From: Synechococcaceae cyanobacterium
GTDB lineage: Bacteria > Cyanobacteriota > Cyanobacteriia > PCC-6307 > Cyanobiaceae
Length of the DNA: 44,777 bases
Assembly: GCA_947461705.1 (NCBI GenBank)
Contig: CANHMF010000005.1
Coordinates: forward strand, 1-44,777
Reading direction: 5' to 3'
The notes under the pieces are model-generated. The model was not told where the DNA came from. It worked only from the letters and a program-made list of their open reading frames with translations, and made no database searches. The position numbers and the translations under genes are program-made. Below, one piece after another: positions 32,425 to 40,116 of this stretch (its first letter is position 1; the number at the start of each line of letters is the position of its first letter).

Positions 32425-33231
32425 ATGACCACAATCAATCCCTACGCGCTTGAAACCCTTTCCAACTTTCTTAAGGGCAAGGTGATCATCGTGACTGGTG
32501 GCAACAGCGGCATCGGGAAGGCGATTGTGGAAACCATTGGCCGGCTGGGCGCCAAGGTGGTGATCGACTACCGCTCCCATCCCGAAGCCACCGAGGCGAT
32601 CGAGGAGGAGATTGGCGAATTGGGGGGCACTTGTATCGGCGTGCAGGCCGACGTGGGCAAGCTCGAGGATCTGCAGCGGCTGATCAACGAGGCCGTGAGC
32701 CGTTACGGCCGCCTCGATGTGATGGTGAACAACGCCGGCATTGAAACGCGCACCTCCATCCTCGACACCACACCCGACGATTTCGACAAGGTGTTGAACG
32801 TGAACCTGCGGGGCGTGTTCTTCGCCACCCAGTACGCGGCCAAGCAGATGATCGCCCAGGGAGGCGGTGGTCGGGTGATCAATATCTCGTCGGTGCATGA
32901 GGACTGGCCCATGCCCAATAACACTCCCTACTGCGTGGCGAAGGGGGGCGTGCGCATGCTCACCCGCACCGCCGGTGTGGAGCTCGCTCCCCATGGCGTG
33001 TCGATCGTGAATGTGGGCCCTGGTGCGGTGGCCACCCCCATCAACGACTCCACGATGAACAACCCTGAGCTGCTGGCCAAGCTCAACGCCGCGATCCCCA
33101 TGGGACGCATGGCCCAGCCCGAGGAGATCGCCAAGCTGGTGGCCTTCCTGGCGAGTGACTCTGCCAGTTACATCACGGCCACCACCATCTTTGCGGATGG
33201 CGGCATCATGCAGAGCAGCCCGGGCCTCTGA
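32425..33231 (+). CDS. SDR-family oxidoreductase, glucose 1-dehydrogenase-like
   Basis: A 268-residue classical short-chain dehydrogenase. TGGNSGIG (NAD(P)-binding, residues 27-34), NNAGIE, the ISSVHEDW Ser, and YCVAKGG with Tyr and Lys are all in place. The N-terminal and central segments (KVVIDYRSHPEATEAI, YGRLDVMVNNAG) and the C-terminal FLASDSASYITATTIFADGGI match glucose 1-dehydrogenase-type SDRs. The reading frame extends upstream but ATG 32425 gives the normal length. It is divergent from the RidA operon and next to an inverted repeat. A role in glucose oxidation is probable but not proven. Confidence 0.9.
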   Translation: MTTINPYALETLSNFLKGKVIIVTGGNSGIGKAIVETIGRLGAKVVIDYRSHPEATEAIEEEIGELGGTCIGVQADVGKLEDLQRLINEAVSRYGRLDVMVNNAGIETRTSILDTTPDDFDKVLNVNLRGVFFATQYAAKQMIAQGGGGRVINISSVHEDWPMPNNTPYCVAKGGVRMLTRTAGVELAPHGVSIVNVGPGAVATPINDSTMNNPELLAKLNAAIPMGRMAQPEEIAKLVAFLASDSASYITATTIFADGGIMQSSPGL

Positions 33232-33244
33232 GCTCTCGCGGTTC

Positions 33245-33958
33245 GTGAAATTCAGCCGTGCCCAGCTCCAACAGCTGCGTCACCGTCATCGCGGCTATCG
33301 CATCAGCCTCTGCTCTGAGGTGTTGTTGTTGTTGTTGCTGCCCCTGGCCCATCAGATGCCCTGGTTGCTCTCGGGGCTGTTGATCGGCCTGGCGGTGGAA
33401 CTGGTGGTGTTCGTGAGCCGCTTTTCCTCGCTCAAGACGGGGCGCCCCCTGATCATTGGCCTCGGCTGTCTGGCGGTGCTGTTGGAGGTGCTGTGGCATG
33501 GCTGCCTGCGTTTCGCTCCCGCCCTCGGCCAGCAAATGACCGTTCCCCATGTGGTGGTGTGGACGCTGTTTCTGTTGTTGGCGGTGGTTCGCATCGTGAA
33601 ATCCCTGATTCGCGAGCCCTACGTAACCGTGGCGGTGGTGCTCGGAGCCGCCTCTGGCTATCTCTTGGTGGGGATCGCTGGTGGGGTTCTGCTCACGGCG
33701 CTGTGGGTGATGCATCCCGCTGCATTTGAGCCTTCCGCCTTGCCTCCGCTTGCTGTGACCCTCGGCAACCCTTTGCCGATGGCCCCGGCGCTGATGGCGG
33801 CTTCCTTTGGCCTACTCACCACGGTGGGTACCGGAGTGCTGTCTCCTGCGGATGTCTCTGGTCAGGTGGCGGCCGCGGTGATCACTATCGCCGGCCAGCT
33901 GTATGTGGCGATCTTGATTGCGTTGATTCTCGGTCGCTTTCACCGCCGTTCCCTCTAA
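33245..33958 (+). CDS. Ion-channel-like membrane protein with altered selectivity filter
   Basis: A 237-residue membrane protein with about five or six hydrophobic helices. Residues 187-230 read like the pore half of two-helix potassium channels: FGLLTTVGTG (192-197 being T-T-V-G-T-G) followed by VLSPADVSGQVAAAVITIAGQLYVAILIALILG. In potassium channels the filter is T-V-G-Y-G-D; here Tyr is Thr and the following Asp is Val. It is probably a channel-like protein with altered ion preference, or a non-conducting homolog. The start is the GTG at 33245, 13 bases after the SDR stop; this is inferred from gene spacing. Confidence 0.78.
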   Translation: MKFSRAQLQQLRHRHRGYRISLCSEVLLLLLLPLAHQMPWLLSGLLIGLAVELVVFVSRFSSLKTGRPLIIGLGCLAVLLEVLWHGCLRFAPALGQQMTVPHVVVWTLFLLLAVVRIVKSLIREPYVTVAVVLGAASGYLLVGIAGGVLLTALWVMHPAAFEPSALPPLAVTLGNPLPMAPALMAASFGLLTTVGTGVLSPADVSGQVAAAVITIAGQLYVAILIALILGRFHRRSL

Positions 33959-34017
33959 TTCAGGTGTTTTGGCGTGATTGGTGGGCATCATGAGAGCCGA
34001 AACGGCTGTGAACGGCA

Positions 34018-35301
34018 GTGCTGCGTCCACGAACACTCCTGAAGCAGTTGCTCCAGTTGGCCGTTTTGGGCCTGCTGGTGGGTCTGGCCTGCTGGCCTTT
34101 CAATCTGTTCGACCAGTGGCAGGACGCCCTGCTTCGCCGCCTTCCCGCCTTCACGGGCCAGCGTTGGTCGGCCCAGGCCGTGGCCTTGGCCTGCTCGCCG
34201 CTGCTGGCGACTCCGCTGGTGTTGTGGCTGCAGACGGGCCCCTGGCAGCGCGGTGCCGGCTCAGGCATCCCCCAGACCATGGCCAGCATCGAGGAGCCTG
34301 ACCAGGCTCGCCGCTTGCTGGGTCCGCTGCCCACGCTGCAGCGGCTCGGCCTCTGGGGCATCGCCACCCTGGCCCTGATGCCGATGGGCCGGGAGGGCCC
34401 GGTGGTGCAGGTGGGTGCTTCGGTGGCTGAGGGGTTGCGCCGTCGCTTCCCCGCCCTGCTGCCCGAGCTCCACCAGGGGCAGTTGTTGGCGGTGGCCGCC
34501 GGCGCTGGCCTGGCGGGTGGGTTCAACACCCCCTTGATGGGGGCGGTGTTTGTCGCCGAGGAGCTCACCAGCTCCTTTCAGGCCTCGTTGGTGTGGCCTG
34601 CGTTGGTGGTGTGTGGGGTGGCTGCAGCCTTCAGCAACCTGGCCGGTCAGCCGGAATTTGCCCTCGGCATCCTGGGCGTGGAGCCGATCGAGCTGATCCA
34701 GGTGCTTTGGGCGGTGCCGATCGGTGTGGCCGGTGGCTTGTTGGGGGCTCTGTTCGGCCGGCTGCTGCTGGCGATGACCGCACGCCTCAAGCCCCAGGTG
34801 CGCCGTTATCCCCTGCGGATCGGCCTGGCCTTGGGTGGATTGCTCAGTTTGTTTGCGGTGCTGAGCCGTGGCACCAGCACCGGCGATGGTGAGGCGCTGA
34901 TGACCCACATCCTGGCCGGCGATGGCCTCGATGGGGTGGGTTCGAGCCTGCTCACCCTGGTGGTGCGGGTGATTGGCCCGGTATTGGCCCTCGGCGCGGG
35001 GATCCCCGGGGGTTTGATCGATCCGTCCCTCGCTTTCGGGGCTGTGTTCGGCCGCGGGCTTGGGGATCTGGCCGGCCTGGGCCCCTTGGGCATGGCCCTG
35101 GGGATGGCGGCGGGTCTGGCCGGTGCCACCCAGCTGCCGGTGATGACCGTGGTCTTCGCCCTGCGCCTGGCGGGGGATCAGCAGTTGCTGCCAGGGGTCC
35201 TGGTGTCGGCGGCCCTGGCGGCCTATGTGAGCCGGCTGCTGCTGGCCAAGCCCATCTACCACTCGCTGCGGGAGCTGTTTGCCGCCCCTACCGCTCCGTG
35301 A
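34018..35301 (+). CDS. CLC-family chloride channel/antiporter
   Basis: A 427-residue membrane protein. The CLC signatures are visible: GSGIPQ (Ser107-type), GREGPVVQVG with the gating Glu, FVAEELTSSF with the internal proton Glu pair, and GAGIPGGLIDPSLAFGA. Both glutamates are kept, so a chloride/proton exchanger is more likely than a passive channel. The start is the GTG at 34018. There is no CBS domain. The 3' end overlaps the convergent NADH dehydrogenase gene by 14 bases. Confidence 0.9.
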   Translation: MLRPRTLLKQLLQLAVLGLLVGLACWPFNLFDQWQDALLRRLPAFTGQRWSAQAVALACSPLLATPLVLWLQTGPWQRGAGSGIPQTMASIEEPDQARRLLGPLPTLQRLGLWGIATLALMPMGREGPVVQVGASVAEGLRRRFPALLPELHQGQLLAVAAGAGLAGGFNTPLMGAVFVAEELTSSFQASLVWPALVVCGVAAAFSNLAGQPEFALGILGVEPIELIQVLWAVPIGVAGGLLGALFGRLLLAMTARLKPQVRRYPLRIGLALGGLLSLFAVLSRGTSTGDGEALMTHILAGDGLDGVGSSLLTLVVRVIGPVLALGAGIPGGLIDPSLAFGAVFGRGLGDLAGLGPLGMALGMAAGLAGATQLPVMTVVFALRLAGDQQLLPGVLVSAALAAYVSRLLLAKPIYHSLRELFAAPTAP

Positions 35302-36604
35302 TCAACAGGGCCGGGCGCTCGCGGGTGGCAATCATCCAGAGCCACTTGGTGAGCAAGGTGATCCGGTTTTCGCTGGCGGGGATGAACGCCAGGTGAGCCA
35401 CGCCCCACAGCAGCCAGCCCAGGGGGCCCCACACCTTGAAGCCCCGCAGATCGGCCACCGCAAACAGGGGGCCCACCACGGCCATGCTGCCGAAATTGGT
35501 GAAGCTGAACGGGCTGTGGGCCCGCTCCTGAAGGTTGGCCAGGATGTCTGCCGCCACCCAGCTGCCCATCTGCACAGCTGGGGCGGCCATGCCCGGCAGG
35601 GGTTTGCCGTCGTTGGTGTGGCTGTAGCTGCAGAGATCTCCCACCACGCGGATCTCGAGATGGCCTGGGATGGAGAAGTCGGGCTCCACCACCACGCGGC
35701 CACCGCGATCGATGCTGCAGCCGGTGCGCTGCGCCAGCAGTTTGCCCAGGGGTGAGGGCGCCACGCCGGCGGTCCAGCAGATGGTGCTGGCCTCCAGGGT
35801 TCTCTCCCCCTCGCTGGTGGTTACCACCACAGTGTTGGCTTCGATGGTTTTCACCCGCCCGCCCAACAGGAGTTCCACGCCGTTGCGCTGGAGGTGATCG
35901 CCAGCCGCCTTGGAGAGTTGGGGATCCATGGCTCGCAGCACCCGGTCGCCGGGATCCACCAAGGTGACGCGGCATTGGCTGGGATCCACCTGCTTGAACT
36001 CGCGCGCCACGATGTGGTGCATCAAATCGTTCAGCGAAGCCGCCAGTTCGCAACCGGTGGGGCCACCGCCGATCACCACCACCGATTGCAGCAGCCGACG
36101 GCGCTCCGGATCAGGGGTTTGTTCCGCTTCCTCGAGGGCACTGATGATCTTGTGGCGGATCACCTGGGCGTCCTCCAGGGTTTTCATCGGCGGCGCCAGG
36201 TCCTGCCAGTCGTCGTGGCCGAAATAGCTGCTGCCCGACCCTGCCGCCAGGATCAGGTGGTCGTAGCGGTAGCGGCGGTTGTTGAACACCACCTCCTGGT
36301 TGGTGGGGTCGATGTCGTCCACCTCTCCCAGCAGGATCTGCAGGTTCGAGGCCTGCCCCACCATCTGGCGCAGGGGGGTGGCCACATCGGTCTGGGCCAC
36401 AAGCCCTGTGGCCACCTGATAGAGCAGGGGCTGGAACAGGTTGAAATTGCGTCGGTCGATCAGGGTGACGCGTACGGCTTTTCCGGCCAGGGCATGGGCC
36501 GCCTGGAGGCCGGCGAACCCCCCACCCACGATCACCACATGGGGGGCTTCTCGCAACAGCTCAGAAGGGGGTGTGAGCTCGAGAAAGAACCGCTCCGGAG
36601 CCAT
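35288..36604 (-). CDS. Type II NAD(P)H dehydrogenase
   Basis: A 438-residue flavoprotein that passes electrons from NAD(P)H to quinone without pumping protons. HVVIVGGGFAGLQAAHAL (FAD motif, residues 23-40), LLYQVATGLV, VVVIGGGPTGCELAASL (NAD(P)H motif near 176) and AAPAVQMGSWVAADI are typical. A C-terminal segment (LLWGVAHLAFIP, then TLLTKWLWMIATRERPALLI) gives membrane attachment. It supplies quinol, the likely electron donor for the oxidase of this window. The GTG at 36607 and the ATG at 36604 are both possible starts; the ATG is preferred. Convergent with the CLC gene with a 14-base overlap. Confidence 0.94.
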   Translation of the reverse strand: MAPERFFLELTPPSELLREAPHVVIVGGGFAGLQAAHALAGKAVRVTLIDRRNFNLFQPLLYQVATGLVAQTDVATPLRQMVGQASNLQILLGEVDDIDPTNQEVVFNNRRYRYDHLILAAGSGSSYFGHDDWQDLAPPMKTLEDAQVIRHKIISALEEAEQTPDPERRRLLQSVVVIGGGPTGCELAASLNDLMHHIVAREFKQVDPSQCRVTLVDPGDRVLRAMDPQLSKAAGDHLQRNGVELLLGGRVKTIEANTVVVTTSEGERTLEASTICWTAGVAPSPLGKLLAQRTGCSIDRGGRVVVEPDFSIPGHLEIRVVGDLCSYSHTNDGKPLPGMAAPAVQMGSWVAADILANLQERAHSPFSFTNFGSMAVVGPLFAVADLRGFKVWGPLGWLLWGVAHLAFIPASENRITLLTKWLWMIATRERPALLITER

Positions 36605-36655
36605 CACAGACCACTGACTAGCCCAACGCTATCGGGATTTGCGTGGACGTCTGCC

Positions 36656-36680
36656 CCCCGGTGTGGGCGAGCCCACGGGG
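36656..36680 (-). other. GC-rich hairpin downstream of the small ORF
   Basis: Arms GTGGG/CCCAC (36663-36667, 36672-36676; loop CGAG) extended by CCCC/GGGG (36656-36659, 36677-36680) across a 3-base bulge. It lies just beyond the stop codon of the 44-codon frame and upstream of the NADH dehydrogenase gene. It lacks a T tract in either direction, so it may be an mRNA processing or attenuation element rather than a terminator. Confidence 0.4.
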
Positions 36681-36683
36681 CGC

Positions 36684-36818
36684 TCAGCGCTGACCCAGGA
36701 GTTCCTCCCAGGTGGGCTGAGGCGTGGCTGGGGGTGCGGCCTGGTGGCTGCGCAGGTTGGTGGGGCTGATCTGGCCGCTGTTGGGCTTGGGGCGCTTGGA
36801 GGCGATGTGTCGTTGCAT
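36684..36818 (-). CDS. Possible small protein, 44 residues
   Basis: A short frame from ATG 36818 ending in P-T-W-E-E-L-L-G-Q-R, with a basic, Pro-rich N-terminal half and no hydrophobic stretch. The end resembles tails of small picocyanobacterial proteins, but there is no family evidence. If it is not a gene, the stretch 36605-37071 (467 bases) contains no CDS, only the GC hairpin and the promoter of the lipase-like gene. I see no other structure in 36819-37071. Confidence 0.4.
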   Translation of the reverse strand: MQRHIASKRPKPNSGQISPTNLRSHQAAPPATPQPTWEELLGQR

Positions 36819-37071
36819 GGTTTCTGCTCGGATGGAATATGGATCGGGCACCGCAGCAACGCCGTTGCTGTCGATCAAATCGGGACTGGTTCTGTGGCCT
36901 TCCCTGGTGGGATCACGCTGGCCTGAACCCGAAGAGGGCCGTGCCTGTGGATTCCGAATCGGGACCGTATCGGCTGCAGTCCCTGGTGCTGACTCCGGCA
37001 GAGGCTGTTGGTTGCCGCTGCTTCTACCGGTAACCACCACCATAGACCTGAATGCCCCCTCTGACCGAACC

Positions 37072-37749
37072 ATGGCCGCCCAACCGATCGTGATCCTGGG
37101 TGGGTTTTTGATCACGCCCGAGGCCTACGAGCCCATGCGCCGCTGGCTTGCAGCGCAGGTGCAGCAGCCCGTGGTGGTGGTGCCGGCCAGTCGGCTGGAT
37201 TGGCTGCTCACGGTGAGCGGCTGGGGTTGGGCGCGGTTGCTGGATCGCACCGCCGCCCTGCTGCAGCAGCAGGCGGCCCTCTCGCCCACCGGCAAGGTGA
37301 CCCTGATCGGCCACAGCTCAGGAGGGGTGATGTTGCGGTTGCTGTTGGCGGATCAACCGTTTCAAGGCCGCTGCTACGACGGCAAGGCCCTGGCCGATCG
37401 CCTGGTGATGCTGGGCAGTCCTCATACGGCATTGAAGGCCACCCCCCTGCGGCAGTGGGTGGATCGGCGCTACCCCGGAGCCTGCTTCGCCGAGCAGGTG
37501 CACTACCTCTCAGTGGCCGGCGACCTGCCGCTGGCCGATGGCACCGCCACGGCCCGTCGCCTTGCCCCCAGCAGCTACCGCAACATCAGTGGTGATGAGG
37601 CCGCACCTGGCGATGGCCTGGTGCCGGTGGCCTCAGCCTGCCTGCAGGGATCGGAGTGTCTGGTGCTGCCCGGTGTGGCCCATGGCGGTGCCTTTGGTGC
37701 GCGCTGGTATGGAACACCGGAGGTGGTGGCCCAGTGGTGGCGCACTTGA
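37072..37749 (+). CDS. Lipase-like alpha/beta hydrolase
   Basis: A 225-residue serine hydrolase. GHSSGG (nucleophile elbow, around residue 83) is followed by the Asp in APGDGLVPV and the His in GVAHGG, giving a full catalytic triad. The start pattern PIVILGGFLITPEAYEPMRRWLA is that of small lipase-like or triacylglycerol-lipase-type hydrolases of cyanobacteria. It has no signal peptide and no membrane segment. The start at 37072 is chosen as it begins right at the first beta strand. Substrate unknown. Confidence 0.87.
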   Translation: MAAQPIVILGGFLITPEAYEPMRRWLAAQVQQPVVVVPASRLDWLLTVSGWGWARLLDRTAALLQQQAALSPTGKVTLIGHSSGGVMLRLLLADQPFQGRCYDGKALADRLVMLGSPHTALKATPLRQWVDRRYPGACFAEQVHYLSVAGDLPLADGTATARRLAPSSYRNISGDEAAPGDGLVPVASACLQGSECLVLPGVAHGGAFGARWYGTPEVVAQWWRT

Positions 37750-37839
37750 CGGCAAGCTGAAGCGCATCTCCAGCAGCCCCACGGCATCCACCCACGCTGG
37801 CGCGTCGGCTCTGGATGGTCGCCATAGCGTCCGGGCACC

Positions 37840-38613
37840 ATGCCCTTCAACGCTGCCATGAAGCGCCAGCACCTACGCACGTTGCAGGCCCTGTTTGCCC
37901 ACCCGCTGCAGCACGGGGTACGCACCTCCCAGGTGGAGGCCCTGATGCACAGCCTTGGCGCCGAGGTGACGCCCCTCGATCGCCATCGGTTGCGGATCCG
38001 CTGGCCCAGCGGCGAAGAAACCTGGTTGCATGCCGCCAGTGGCACGCGCCTTGCCGATCTCGATGGCGAGGCGATGCTGCGCTGTCGCCATCTGCTGCAG
38101 CAGGTGGGCATCACGCCGGATCACCCCGAGCCGGAGAAGCCCGGGCCTCACGGCGATATCGGCCGCTGCCTGGTGTTGCACCTGAACCACCGCTGCACCG
38201 AGGCTTATCGACTGGAGGGCGATGCGGTGGAGCACGCCCAACTGCGGCCCCATGGGATGTGGGGCACTGAGCAGAACCTCACCCATCGCCACGACCGCGA
38301 CATGGCGGGTCAGCGGGCCCCGCTGGATCACGACTACCTGTCGCGGATCACCGAGGCCATGGCGAGTGCCGATGCGGTGCTGCTGGTGGGTCATGGCACC
38401 GGCGAGAGCGACATGCGCCAGGTGCTCCTGCACCATCTCCAACACCACCATCCGGAGTTGCTGGAGCGGCTGGTAGGAGTGGTGGGTGGTGACGACACGG
38501 CCCTGGGGGAGGCGGCACTGCTGGCCCTGGCCCGCGAGCATTTCGGCCATCAACCCCATCGCCGCCTGCTGGTGATTCCTGGCCAGGAGGTGAAAGAGGC
38601 TGGCTCCAGCTGA
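37840..38613 (+). CDS. HicA-like domain fused to eRF1-domain-3-like domain
   Basis: A 257-residue protein. Residues 7-92 (KRQHLRTLQALFAHP, VEALMHSLGAEV and WPSGEETWLHAASG with His64) resemble the HicA/YcfA-type small RNA-binding fold seen in proteins beginning KSKHRKTLEAIFARP. Residues 106-235 (GRCLVLHLNHRCTEAYRLEG, ADAVLLVGHGTGESDMRQVL, HHPELLERLVGVV and LALAREHF) match the bacterial eRF1-domain-3 ('translational machinery protein') family. A linker rich in Pro, Glu and Gly joins them. Both domains relate to RNA or ribosomes, so a role in translation control is conceivable. ATG 37858 is an alternative start. Domain calls are made by eye. Confidence 0.72.
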   Translation: MPFNAAMKRQHLRTLQALFAHPLQHGVRTSQVEALMHSLGAEVTPLDRHRLRIRWPSGEETWLHAASGTRLADLDGEAMLRCRHLLQQVGITPDHPEPEKPGPHGDIGRCLVLHLNHRCTEAYRLEGDAVEHAQLRPHGMWGTEQNLTHRHDRDMAGQRAPLDHDYLSRITEAMASADAVLLVGHGTGESDMRQVLLHHLQHHHPELLERLVGVVGGDDTALGEAALLALAREHFGHQPHRRLLVIPGQEVKEAGSS

Positions 38614-38669
38614 GCCCATCGCCTGGGGCAGCTGCGCCAAGCTGGAGGCGCTGTTGGAGATCTCGAGTT

Positions 38670-39545
38670 TTGCGGCGCCGCCTCTTGCTCCGGCTGTTGC
38701 CAGCGGCCCTTGCCGCTGCGGCGGCCTCGGTTCGGGCGCAGCCCCAGCCCTTGCTTCCGCCGCAGCTCCCTGGCTCGGGCCGCGGTGTCACCCGTTTTCT
38801 GGCGGTGGCCGATACGGGCAGCGGTGATGGCAACCAACGGGCCCTGGGGGGGCAGATGGCTGCGGTGCATCGCCGCCGTCCGGTGGACCTGGTGGTGCTG
38901 GGGGGCGACAACATCTACCCCTCGGGCGACATGGCCCTGATTGAGGCCACCTTCCGCAAGCCCTATGCCGAGCTGCTGGCTGCGGGGGTTCCCTTTCATG
39001 CGGTGCTCGGCAACCACGACATCCGCACGGCCAATGGCAACCCCCAGGTGGCCTACAAGCCCTTTGGCATGAAGGGGCGCTATTACACCCTGCGCCGCGG
39101 TGATGTGGCGTTCTTCATGCTCGACACCAACGGCAATGCCGATTGGCAGCGGCAGCTCAGCTGGCTGCGCACTTCCCTGGCCACCAGCACCGCCCCCTGG
39201 AAGGTGGTGGTGGGTCACCACCCCATCTACTCCTCTGGCCTGTACGGCAACGACCCCGGCCTGAAGGCCAAGTTGAGTGCGTTGATGCGGCAGCACGGTG
39301 TGCAGCTCTACATCAATGGCCACGAGCACAACTACGAGCGCAGCAAACCCATCGATGGCATCACCTATCTGGTGGTGGGTGGCGGCGGCGCCAGCTTGCG
39401 GCCGGTGATTGCCACGGCCCAGACGGCCAAGGCGGCCAGTGTGTTCAGCTTTGCCGAGATTGAGGCCGGTCCGCGTCAGCTGAGTGTGGTGGCTTGGGAC
39501 AAGAACGGCCGCGAGATCGATCGGGCGGTGATTGCCAGCCGTTAG
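38670..39545 (+). CDS. Secreted purple-acid-phosphatase-like metallophosphoesterase
   Basis: A 291-residue protein with a signal peptide (RRRLLLRLLPAALAAAAASVRA). Metallophosphoesterase motifs: VADTGSGDG, GGDNIYPSG, GNHDI, GHHPIYSSG and GHEHNYER. The pattern GHEHNYER is that of purple-acid-phosphatase-type enzymes. It is probably periplasmic or exported and releases phosphate from organic esters. The start is a TTG at 38670 with GGAG 10 bases upstream, because no ATG is in frame before the signal peptide. It is convergent with the rhodanese gene, the stops being 6 bases apart. Confidence 0.87.
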   Translation: MRRRLLLRLLPAALAAAAASVRAQPQPLLPPQLPGSGRGVTRFLAVADTGSGDGNQRALGGQMAAVHRRRPVDLVVLGGDNIYPSGDMALIEATFRKPYAELLAAGVPFHAVLGNHDIRTANGNPQVAYKPFGMKGRYYTLRRGDVAFFMLDTNGNADWQRQLSWLRTSLATSTAPWKVVVGHHPIYSSGLYGNDPGLKAKLSALMRQHGVQLYINGHEHNYERSKPIDGITYLVVGGGGASLRPVIATAQTAKAASVFSFAEIEAGPRQLSVVAWDKNGREIDRAVIASR

Positions 39546-39551
39546 GGCAAA

Positions 39552-40073
39552 TCAGATGGTCACCTTGTTCCAAGGCATCGCCGCCAGCAGTCCTGCCATG
39601 CCGCAGAAGCCGGAGATGCCTGCAAAGGTGAGGCCAGCGCCCACAAAGCCGCTCAGCCAGATCCAGCCGGGAGCCACTGTCTGGCTGAGGATCACGCCCA
39701 GCAACACCAGGCTGCCGGCCACGATCTGCACCTGGCGCATTAGAGGCAGCGGTGCATGGCTGAGCTTGCGGACAGGGAAGCCGGCGTTCTGCCAGGCGGG
39801 GATCCCACCCTCCAGGTCGGCCAGGGCGTGGGGGTACCCGTGTTGGAGCAACTGGCTCACGGCTTTGGAGCTGCGGTTGCCGCTCTGGCACACCAGCACC
39901 AGAGGCCCCCGCGGTAGATCCGCCTGGGTGATGCGGGAGAGGGGCACGTTCACACTGCCGGCGATGTGGCCGTAGGCGTATTCCATCGGTTCACGCACAT
40001 CGATCACGGTGACATCGCGGCTGCCGAGCTGGTCGGCCAGATCGTGGGCACAGATGCGGCTGGTGGTGGTCAT
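39552..40073 (-). CDS. Membrane-anchored rhodanese (YgaP-like)
   Basis: A 173-residue protein. The N-terminal rhodanese domain has VIDVREPMEYAYGHIAGSVNVP and the active Cys in VCQSGNRS (around residue 67). The C-terminal half has two membrane helices (VQIVAGSLVLLGVIL and IWLSGFVGAGLTFAGI) of the DUF2892 type. The layout equals that of YgaP, a sulfurtransferase with the active site facing the cytosol. The last gene of the sulfur operon, 43 bases after the persulfide dioxygenase stop. Start at 40073 is chosen because it lies right before the rhodanese domain. Confidence 0.91.
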   Translation of the reverse strand: MTTTSRICAHDLADQLGSRDVTVIDVREPMEYAYGHIAGSVNVPLSRITQADLPRGPLVLVCQSGNRSSKAVSQLLQHGYPHALADLEGGIPAWQNAGFPVRKLSHAPLPLMRQVQIVAGSLVLLGVILSQTVAPGWIWLSGFVGAGLTFAGISGFCGMAGLLAAMPWNKVTI

Positions 40074-40116
40074 GGCAGAAGAGGAAGGCATGGGTGGGTA
40101 GAGGTGTGAGCTGGCG

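Noticed and set aside
35630-35645. Second copy of the ridA palindrome core (TGCAGAGATCTC)
   Set aside because: It lies within the NADH dehydrogenase coding sequence and matches only part of one arm, so it is probably chance.
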